64,000 nt of DNA, taken from positions 2,790,001 to 2,854,000 of the forward strand of contig NZ_CP141769.1 in assembly GCF_035621355.1 (NCBI RefSeq), written 5' to 3'. The position numbers and the translations under genes were made by a program. Positions 17,498 through 24,456 of this stretch are shown here, one piece after another. The stretch is from Thiobacillus sp. SCUT-2. Its GTDB lineage: Bacteria > Pseudomonadota > Gammaproteobacteria > Burkholderiales > Thiobacillaceae. Position 1 is the first letter of the stretch. The number at the start of each line of letters is the position of its first letter. The notes under the pieces were generated by a model. That model was not told the origin of the DNA, made no database searches, and was given only the letters and a program-made list of their open reading frames with translations.

Positions 17498-18241
17498 ATG
17501 ACGCTGCTGCTGATCGCTTCGCTGTTCCTGCCGCTGTTTCCGTTGAGCGTCGTGCTCAACGGCGCGCTGACGAAGCTGCGCCATCCTGCCGCGGCCAGCG
17601 CCTTGCTGCTAGTGTGGCCCCAGTTGGGGGTCGGACTGTTGCAGCTCGCGCCGCACGCCGTCCCGCCCTATGTCGTCCCCTGGGCGCTGCTCACGTCCGG
17701 CCTCTATGCGCTGCGGCTCCTCACCGTACGCGACATGGGGCGCTGGGCGGGTTTCCTCGCCACGTCCGGCCTCGCGCTCACCTGGGCGTTGGCGGCCGCC
17801 GGCGCCGATCTCGCGGACCTGCACCTGTTCGCCTTCTGGTTCAGCCTGCCGCCCGCCTTGATGGCGCTGCTCGTCCACCCGCTGACCCGGCGCTTCGGTG
17901 CCGCGTACGCGGGCCTGCAGGGCGGCGGCGTCGCCCGCCTGCCCCGCCTGTCCGGCGCGCTGGTGGTGACGGTGCTGGCGGCGGTCGCCACGCCGCCCTT
18001 CCCCGGCTTCTTCGGCCTGCTGCGCGTGCTGCACGCGCTCGACTGGGCGGGCGCCGCGGCCGGGCTGGCGATCTGGCTGGTCTGGGGATGGGCTGCGACC
18101 AAGCTGTTGCAGGGTTTCCTCTTCGGCGCCGGCCGCAACGCACCCGGCGCCGACATCGGGCGCGCCCCGACGCTGGCGTTCGCCGGCATGCTCGGCGCCT
18201 TCATTGCGGCCGGTCTCTATTTGACGGGAGGGGGTCTATGA
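17498..18241 (+). CDS. Extra membrane protein of DAB operon 1, antiporter-like fragment
   Basis: 247 residues with about eight hydrophobic segments and hardly any soluble loops. The stretch LPRLSGALVVTVLAAVATPPFPGFFGLLRVL resembles a conserved transmembrane segment with a PxFxGF turn found in NuoM/NuoN-type antiporter subunits, so it may be a reduced member of that superfamily; this is a weak likeness. It lies 1 bp after dabB and overlaps the dabA start by ATGA, so it is translationally coupled to both. The DAB operons known experimentally have only dabB and dabA, so this looks like an accessory or third subunit. DAB operon 2 in this window lacks it. Confidence 0.85.
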   Translation: MTLLLIASLFLPLFPLSVVLNGALTKLRHPAAASALLLVWPQLGVGLLQLAPHAVPPYVVPWALLTSGLYALRLLTVRDMGRWAGFLATSGLALTWALAAAGADLADLHLFAFWFSLPPALMALLVHPLTRRFGAAYAGLQGGGVARLPRLSGALVVTVLAAVATPPFPGFFGLLRVLHALDWAGAAAGLAIWLVWGWAATKLLQGFLFGAGRNAPGADIGRAPTLAFAGMLGAFIAAGLYLTGGGL

Positions 18242-21200
18242 GCCTTGCACTCGGGCGACGCCTCAAGATTCGCGCCATGGTCCATGTGGCCGGGGAACCG
18301 ATTCCCTTTTTCTGGCCCATGCGCACCTTCATCCACCACAATCCGCTCTACGGCCTGGAGCACCTGCCGTTCGAACAGGCGGTCGGCGAGGGCGAACGCC
18401 TGTTCCATGCGCGCGGCTTCCTGCCGCGTCCGATCCAGCAGCGCTACCTGGCCTCGGGCAAGGTCGACCTCGCCGCGCTGGAGGACCAGGTCGAACGCTT
18501 CCTCGCCACGCAGCCGCACGTCGCCGGCCTCGACCTGCGCCGCCTGCTGATGACGCTCCTGACGGAAATCGAGGCGCCGGTCGGCACCCCGCCTTCGCTC
18601 GCCGATGCCGCCGACGTTCATGCCGTGCTGAACGGCTTCGCCCTGCCGGCGCGCAAGATCGGGGATGCCGCGCTGGCGGCGCGGGTCGGCGCCGACATGC
18701 CGCCCGGGCGGCCGCTCTACGCCATCGTCGACATGCTGTTCGGCACCGAGATCGGGGCGACGCTGAATGAGCTGGTGATCAAGAGCTGCCTCGATTTCTT
18801 CGACGAAGGCCAGTCGGTGTGGCAGATGCCGGGCCGCGAGAAGGGCCTGTTCGCGGCGTGGAGCGCAGTCGCGCGGCGCAACCTGCGCCTGTTCATCCGC
18901 GGCCTGCACATCAAGCGCATCCTCGCCGCCGACGACACGCCCGAGGGCATCATCCGCCACGTCATGGACGAGCTGGGCGTGGCCGAGGACGACTGGATGA
19001 GCCATTTCACCTGCGAGCTGACGCGGCTGCACGGCTGGGCCGGATTCATCCGCTGGCGCGCGGGTGCCAAGCACTACCACTGGAGCCGCCACTACCCCGC
19101 CGACCTGGTCGACTATCTCGCGATCCGCCTGGTGCTGGGGCTCGCGCTGCTGCGCGAGCATGCGCAGCGCAAGGGCACGCCGGCCCGCCTCGCCGACCTT
19201 GCGCGCTTCGTCGAGGCGCACCCGGCGGAAGCCTATCTGCGCCGCGAACTTCACGGCGGGCATGTGCAGCCGGAAATGGCGCATGCGGTCGAGGACGCGA
19301 TCAGTTCAGGGCGGCCGGCGCGCATCGCCCGCCTGCTGCCGGACTATCTGGCGCGCAAGCGCGAGCAGGAGGCGCAACGCCACGCCGCCACCCTGCGCCG
19401 GCTCGCGTCCGGTGCCGGTCAGGCCGACGCCCTCCAGCAGCTCGCCCCCGAGGATGTCGCCCGGCTGACCGCCACGCTGGCCCGCTTCGAGCAGGACGAG
19501 GGCCGCATGTGGCTCGCCGCGCAGGAGGCCCACTACATGGGCGGCCTGCTGCGCGGCCTGCATCTCGCCCGGCCAGCGCCGCGCGAAAAGCGCCCGTTCG
19601 CCCAGGCGCTGTTCTGCATCGACGTCCGCGCCGAGCGCATCCGGCGCCACCTGGAGAAGGTCGGCGACTACCAGACCTTCGGCATCGCCGGCTTCTTCGG
19701 CGTGCCGGTGAGCTTCATCGGCCTCGAAAAGGGCAGCGAGACCCATCTCTGCCCGGTGGTGGCAACCCCGAAGAACGTCGTGCTGGAGCTCGCCATCACG
19801 CGCAGCGCCGACGAACAGGCCTTCATGTCGGCGCTCGAGCAGGTGTTCCACGAACTGAAGGCCTCGGTGCTGTCGCCCTTCATCACGGTCGAGGCGATCG
19901 GCCTGCTGTTCGGGCTGGACATGTTCGGCAAGAGCCTGGCGCCGCTCGCCTACAACCGCTGGCGCCAGCGGCTGCACCCAGGCCAGCCGGACAGCCGGCT
20001 GCTGCTGGACAAGCTCTCGCGCGAGCAGGCGGAGTCCATCATCCGTTCGCTGCAGCGCGCGATGATCGTCAAGGCGGTGGGGCGCGAGCTCGGCATCCAG
20101 CGCGAAGCCATCACCGACGAGATGATCCGCGAGCTGCGCGAGACGGCGCTCGGCAATCACGCCGGGCCGACGGATTTCGCGCGTGCCTTCAAGCTCGACG
20201 CCCAGGCCGAAGCCCGCTTCATCGAGCGCCTGCAGAGCGTGTATCGCATCAACCGCGGCTACGCGCAGATCCAGCTCGAGCGCCTGGGGCGCATCGGCTT
20301 CAGCCTCGACGAGCAGGTGCATTTCGTCAGCCAGGCGCTGCGTTCCATCGGCCTGACCGAAGGCTTCTCGCGCTTCGTGCTGCTGGCCGGACACGGCAGC
20401 ACGTCGGAGAACAACCCCTACGAATCGGCGCTCGACTGCGGCGCCTGTGGCGGCAACCACGGCATCACGAACGCCCGCGTGCTGGCGCAGATCGCCAACA
20501 AGCCGGCGGTGCGCGCGCGCCTGCGCGAGCAGGGCATCGCGGTGCCCGACGACAGCTGGTTCGTCCCGGCCTTCCACAACACGACCACCGACGAACTGCG
20601 CCTGTTCGACCTCGACCTCTTGCCGTCCAGTCACCTCGTCTACATCGAACGCCTCAGCAATGGCCTGCAGGCGGCCTCGCGCCTGTGCGCGGCCGAGCGC
20701 ATCGGCACGCTGGAGGACGCGACCGCCGCGGCGAACAGGGACGGCGACCCGGCGGGCGCCTACCGGCTGGCGCGGCGCAATGCGATGGACTGGTCGCAGG
20801 TACGCCCCGAGTGGGGCCTCGCGCGCAACGCCGCGTTCGTCATCGGGCGCCGCAACATCACCGGCGACCTCGACCTCGAGGGCCGCGTATTCCTGCACTC
20901 CTACGACTACCGTTGCGACCCCAAGGGCCGCCTGCTCGAAAACATCCTGGCCGGCCCGCTGGTCGTCGGCCAGTGGATCAACATGGAGCACTACTTCTCG
21001 GCGGTCGACAACGACCACTACGGCAGCGGCAGCAAGGTCTACCACAACATCGCCGGACGCTTCGGCGTCATGACCGGCAACCTCTCCGACCTGCGCACCG
21101 GGCTGCCGGCACAGACCGTGCTCAGGGACGGCGCGCCCTACCACGAGCCGCTACGCCTGCTCACCGTGATCGAGGCGCCGTTCGTGCACGCGCGCGCCGC

Positions 21201-21369
21201 CATCGAAGGCGTGGTCAAGGTGCGCAACCTGGTGCACAACGGCTGGCTGCGCATGGCGGTGGCGGATCCGGAAACCGGCGACGTCTACGTTTTCGAGGAC
21301 GGCGCCTGGCAGCAGCGCCCGCTGCATGCCGTCAGCAACGCCATCGAAGAAAGGGAGCTTGCGCTATGA
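18238..21369 (+). CDS. dabA: DabA, zinc-dependent carbonic-anhydrase-like subunit of DAB system 1 (DUF2309)
   Basis: 1043 residues. The beta-carbonic-anhydrase-like zinc site proposed for DabA is visible: Cys460 and Asp462 in FCIDVRAER, His719 in AGHGSTSENN and Cys734 in ALDCGACGG. The C-terminus has WINMEHYFSAVDNDHYGSGSKVYHN and PLRLLTVIEAP, shared with DabA2. In Halothiobacillus, DabA with DabB makes an energy-coupled vectorial carbonic anhydrase that traps CO2 as bicarbonate. The start is the ATG at 18238, overlapping the previous stop and preceded by GGAGGGGTCT; the longer open frame from 17614 is a shadow. It is larger than the 826-residue paralogue at 24457 and so belongs to a different DabA subgroup. 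Confidence 0.93.
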   Translation: MSLALGRRLKIRAMVHVAGEPIPFFWPMRTFIHHNPLYGLEHLPFEQAVGEGERLFHARGFLPRPIQQRYLASGKVDLAALEDQVERFLATQPHVAGLDLRRLLMTLLTEIEAPVGTPPSLADAADVHAVLNGFALPARKIGDAALAARVGADMPPGRPLYAIVDMLFGTEIGATLNELVIKSCLDFFDEGQSVWQMPGREKGLFAAWSAVARRNLRLFIRGLHIKRILAADDTPEGIIRHVMDELGVAEDDWMSHFTCELTRLHGWAGFIRWRAGAKHYHWSRHYPADLVDYLAIRLVLGLALLREHAQRKGTPARLADLARFVEAHPAEAYLRRELHGGHVQPEMAHAVEDAISSGRPARIARLLPDYLARKREQEAQRHAATLRRLASGAGQADALQQLAPEDVARLTATLARFEQDEGRMWLAAQEAHYMGGLLRGLHLARPAPREKRPFAQALFCIDVRAERIRRHLEKVGDYQTFGIAGFFGVPVSFIGLEKGSETHLCPVVATPKNVVLELAITRSADEQAFMSALEQVFHELKASVLSPFITVEAIGLLFGLDMFGKSLAPLAYNRWRQRLHPGQPDSRLLLDKLSREQAESIIRSLQRAMIVKAVGRELGIQREAITDEMIRELRETALGNHAGPTDFARAFKLDAQAEARFIERLQSVYRINRGYAQIQLERLGRIGFSLDEQVHFVSQALRSIGLTEGFSRFVLLAGHGSTSENNPYESALDCGACGGNHGITNARVLAQIANKPAVRARLREQGIAVPDDSWFVPAFHNTTTDELRLFDLDLLPSSHLVYIERLSNGLQAASRLCAAERIGTLEDATAAANRDGDPAGAYRLARRNAMDWSQVRPEWGLARNAAFVIGRRNITGDLDLEGRVFLHSYDYRCDPKGRLLENILAGPLVVGQWINMEHYFSAVDNDHYGSGSKVYHNIAGRFGVMTGNLSDLRTGLPAQTVLRDGAPYHEPLRLLTVIEAPFVHARAAIEGVVKVRNLVHNGWLRMAVADPETGDVYVFEDGAWQQRPLHAVSNAIEERELAL

Positions 21370-21692
21370 ACAACCTCAACCTCAGCCCGCTGAAGAAGAT
21401 CGAGATCATTCTCGAAGGCGCCCACCAGGAATTCGCCACCGACCTGCTCGACCGCGCCGGCGTGACCGGCTACACCATCGTCGGCAACCTGTCGGGCAAG
21501 GGCCGCCACGGGTTCCACGAAGGCCATCTCATGTTCAACGAGGACGCGGTTCTGATCATGATCATCGTCGCCGTCCCAGGCGAACTGGTCGAGCCGATCC
21601 TCGAAGGCTTTTCACCCTTCTTCAACAGCCACACGGGCGTCGTGTTCATCTCCGACATCCAGGTTAGCCGGCTGGTGAAGTTCAAGAGCTAG
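21366..21692 (+). CDS. PII-like signalling protein (CPII type)
   Basis: 108 residues with a ferredoxin-like PII fold pattern: KKIEIILEGAHQEFATDLLDRAGVTGYTIVGNLSGKGRHG, then AVLIMIIVAVPGELVEPILEGFSPFF. It lacks the uridylylated-tyrosine T-loop of GlnB/GlnK. It resembles the carboxysome-associated PII-like protein CPII of Thiomonas, which binds ADP/AMP in a bicarbonate-dependent way. The ATG overlaps the dabA stop (ATGA), so its amount is tied to DabA. The obvious inference is that it senses adenylate and bicarbonate levels and gates DAB transport; the sequence does not prove this. Confidence 0.88.
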   Translation: MNNLNLSPLKKIEIILEGAHQEFATDLLDRAGVTGYTIVGNLSGKGRHGFHEGHLMFNEDAVLIMIIVAVPGELVEPILEGFSPFFNSHTGVVFISDIQVSRLVKFKS

Positions 21693-21775
21693 AAACGCGC
21701 GGGACGGAGTCTTGCAAGCGGCCTCCACGAACGGAGATCGCGCGTCCTACCGGATGCCCTGGTTCTTCCGGCTTG

Positions 21776-22681
21776 CTAGCTGCGTGGCGTGAGCAGTTGC
21801 ACGTGCCCCCGCAGGAATTCCAGAAACGCGTTCGCAACGACGGATGGCTGCTTGTCCCGGGGCCGCACGACGTACCAGGAACGCTTGATCGGGAATCCCT
21901 CGACGTTGAGGATGGCCACCTCGCTCTGGTTCGGATCGTGGCTCAGCGTGCTCTGGGAGAGCAGCGCCAGCCCGAGCCCGCCGGCAACGGCCTGCTTGAT
22001 GGCCTCGTTGCTGCCCAGTTCCATCCGGATCTTCAGCGGCACGCTTCGTTCCTGAAAGGCCCGCTCGATCGTAAGGCGCGTGCCGGAGCCCCGCTCGCGC
22101 ACGATGAAGGGCTCGTTTTCCAATTCCGGAAACCGGATGCGCTTGCGCCGAGCCATGGGATGCGATGCGGGCGCCAGCACCACCAGCGGATTGTCCATGA
22201 AAGGCTCGCGCACGATGTCGAGCCCATCGGGCGGCACACCCATGACGTAGAGGTCGTCCTGGTTGCGCGCGAGGCGCTCCAGCAGACGGTCGCGGTTGAC
22301 CACCTCCAGCGCGATGTCGATGCCCGGATACTGCGCACAGAACGGGCCCAGCAGGCGCGGCATGAAGTACTTGGTGGTCGTCACCGCCGCGATCCGCAGC
22401 CGGCCCTGCTTGATGCCCTTGAAATCGGCGACGGTCTGCTCGAAGCGCCCCCAGGTCTCCAGCCAGTCCGCACAGGTGGCATAGAGCTGCTCGCCGGCCT
22501 CGGTGAGAAAGACCTTCTTGCCGATCTGCTCCAGCAGCGGCAGCCCGACTTCCTCGTGCAACAGCCGGATCTGCTTCGACACCGTCGGCTGCGTGACGTG
22601 AAGCTCCTCCGCCGCGCGGGAAAAACTCTTCAGGCGCGCCACGGCCTCGAAGGTCCGCAGCTGGCGCAGGCTGACATGCAT
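21776..22681 (-). CDS. CbbR-like LysR regulator facing DAB operon 2
   Basis: 301 residues from the ATG at 22681 (GGAGGG lies 11 bases upstream; an in-frame ATG at 22708 is an alternative). The HTH is LRQLRTFEAVARLKSFSRAAEELHVTQPTVSKQIRLL, and the effector domain has RERGSGTRLTIERAFQER and GSNEAIKQAVAGGLGLALLS, the same signatures as the RubisCO-operon regulators. It is convergent with DAB operon 1 and divergent from dabB2, so it probably controls DAB2 in response to inorganic carbon or Calvin-cycle metabolites, like the CcmR/CbbR regulators of CO2-concentrating genes. Confidence 0.92.
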   Translation of the reverse strand: MHVSLRQLRTFEAVARLKSFSRAAEELHVTQPTVSKQIRLLHEEVGLPLLEQIGKKVFLTEAGEQLYATCADWLETWGRFEQTVADFKGIKQGRLRIAAVTTTKYFMPRLLGPFCAQYPGIDIALEVVNRDRLLERLARNQDDLYVMGVPPDGLDIVREPFMDNPLVVLAPASHPMARRKRIRFPELENEPFIVRERGSGTRLTIERAFQERSVPLKIRMELGSNEAIKQAVAGGLGLALLSQSTLSHDPNQSEVAILNVEGFPIKRSWYVVRPRDKQPSVVANAFLEFLRGHVQLLTPRS

Positions 22682-22828
22682 CACGGGATGATCCCTCCGT
22701 TTCGACATTGCCCAAAGGCTATCATTTTCATGAAAACTATTCATTAGTGATTTAGTAGGGTATTCCCTAGACTCGTTGCCAAGGCGTCCCCATCACGCCC
22801 CATCGATCAACCCGCAAGGAGTCCGGCC
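22682..22828. promoter_or_regulatory. Divergent promoter region LysR / dabB2
   Basis: 147 bp with an AT-rich core. A perfect 12-bp palindrome TTTTCATGAAAA lies at 22725-22736, followed by ATTCATTAGTGATTTAGTAG, which repeats the ATTCA element. A LysR-type operator is likely. No clear sigma-70 hexamers were assigned. Confidence 0.6.
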
Positions 22829-24454
22829 ATGCCACCGACACTGAGTTCGTTCATTCCCGCCCTCGTCCTGTTCGCGCCCGCACTGCTCTGGGTGGTCGGC
22901 CTCACGCCGGCCGGCCTCGCCAACAGCCGCCCTCGCCTGATGGCGCGGATGAACATCGGCGCCGCGTGGCTCGCCTTCGCCAGTGCGCTGGCGGCGGCGC
23001 TCGCCCAGCTGTTCGACACGGCCCACAGCTGGACGCTGTTCTCCCTCCCCCTGCCCGGCGACATCGGCGCCTTCTCGATCGGCACCTACGTCAACAGCGT
23101 GACCGTGATCATGCTTCTGCTGGTGTCCTTCGTCGGCGCCATCGTGTCGCGCTATGCGCGCAACTACCTCGACGGCGATCCGAACCAGGGACGCTTCCAC
23201 AAGTGGCTCACGCTCACCCTGGCCTCGATCCTGACCTTGATCGTCTCCGGCAACCTGCTGATGTTCTCGCTCGCCTGGATCGCCACCAGCCTGTGCCTGC
23301 ACCAGCTGCTGATGTTCTACCGCGAGCGGCCGACGGCGGTGCTTTCCGCGCACAAGAAGTTCATCGCGAGCCGCATCGGCGATGCGAGCCTGCTGTCGGC
23401 GATCTTCCTGATCGGCTCGACGCTGCACACGCTGGAATTCGACGAGATCTTCGCGCGCATGGCCGCCCTGGAGGGCACCCTGCCTGCGGGTTTGCAGGCC
23501 GCGAGCCTGCTGATCGTCGTGAGCGCGGCGCTCAAGTCGGCGCAGTTTCCCCTGCATGGCTGGCTGATCCAGGTGATGGAGGCGCCCACGCCGGTGTCCG
23601 CCCTGCTGCACGCGGGCATCGTCAACGCCGGCGCCTTCCTCGTCATCCGCATGAGCCCGATCATGTCCCACTCCGGCACGGCGATGGCGCTGCTTGCGAT
23701 CATCGGCCTGGTGACGCTGACCCTGGCCTCGCTGGTGATGCTGACGCAGACCAGCATCAAGGTCTCCCTCGCCTGGTCCACCACGGCGCAGATGGGCTTC
23801 ATGCTGCTGGAGTGCGGCCTCGGCCTGTACAGCCTGGCCATGTTGCACCTCGTCGCCCACTCGCTGTACAAGGCCCACTCCTTCCTCGCCTCGGGCAGCG
23901 GCGTCGATGCCTTCCGTGCGCCGGTGATCCGCTACGAGTCGAAGGGCTTCCAGTTCGGCCAGTTGACGCTCGCGCTGAGCATCGCCGGTGCCATGACCTT
24001 GGGCGTGGGCGCTGCGTTCGGCGTGACCTGGCAGCAACAGCCCGCCCTCATCGCCGCCGGCACCATCGTGGCCATCGCGGTGAGCCAGCTCATGCTGCAG
24101 GCCGCGACCCTGCTCGGCAACGCCGCCGCGCTGCTGCGCGCCCTCGGGCTCAGCGCGGTCGTGTCCATCGCCTACTTCATCCTGCACGCGCTGTTCGATC
24201 ACGCTCTGCATGGCAGCGTGCTTCCGCTGCGCGACGCCGCCAGCTCGTTCCAGTCCGTGCTCGTGCCGCTGACCATCGCCGCGTTCGTCGGCCTGCTGCT
24301 GATGCAGCAGTTCATCAAGGCCGCGCGCTCGGACCTGCGCGACAGGCTGTACCTGCATCTCTACAACGGCCTGTACATCGACGTGTACATCACGCGGCTG
24401 CTGCAGCGTGTCTGGCCCGCCCCCCTTCAATCCGCCCAAAGCCAGGGAGCCTGA
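22829..24454 (+). CDS. dabB: DabB, NuoL-like membrane subunit of DAB system 2
   Basis: 541 residues, multi-spanning, same family as the dabB at 15817. Landmarks: MEAPTPVSALLHAGIVNAGAFLVIRMSP, then MLTQTSIKVSLAWSTTAQMGFMLLECGLG and HLVAHSLYKAHSFLASGSGV. The ATG at 22829 follows CAAGGAGTCCGGCC. It should couple cation flux to CO2 hydration by the adjacent DabA2. The gene is 2 bp upstream of dabA2. The two DabB proteins differ throughout, so the two DAB systems are old paralogues or were acquired separately, not a recent tandem copy. Confidence 0.92.
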   Translation: MPPTLSSFIPALVLFAPALLWVVGLTPAGLANSRPRLMARMNIGAAWLAFASALAAALAQLFDTAHSWTLFSLPLPGDIGAFSIGTYVNSVTVIMLLLVSFVGAIVSRYARNYLDGDPNQGRFHKWLTLTLASILTLIVSGNLLMFSLAWIATSLCLHQLLMFYRERPTAVLSAHKKFIASRIGDASLLSAIFLIGSTLHTLEFDEIFARMAALEGTLPAGLQAASLLIVVSAALKSAQFPLHGWLIQVMEAPTPVSALLHAGIVNAGAFLVIRMSPIMSHSGTAMALLAIIGLVTLTLASLVMLTQTSIKVSLAWSTTAQMGFMLLECGLGLYSLAMLHLVAHSLYKAHSFLASGSGVDAFRAPVIRYESKGFQFGQLTLALSIAGAMTLGVGAAFGVTWQQQPALIAAGTIVAIAVSQLMLQAATLLGNAAALLRALGLSAVVSIAYFILHALFDHALHGSVLPLRDAASSFQSVLVPLTIAAFVGLLLMQQFIKAARSDLRDRLYLHLYNGLYIDVYITRLLQRVWPAPLQSAQSQGA

Positions 24455-24456
24455 AC

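Noticed and set aside
18819..21692. 957-codon plus-strand frame over dabA1
   Set aside because: It is a frame-shifted reading of dabA1 that ends by merging with the real PII-like protein; only the last 108 codons are a gene, with its own ATG at 21366.
15817..24454. The two NuoL-like genes as parts of respiratory complex I or an Mrp antiporter
   Set aside because: No other nuo or mrp genes are nearby, and each is directly coupled to a DUF2309 dabA gene, which defines DAB operons.
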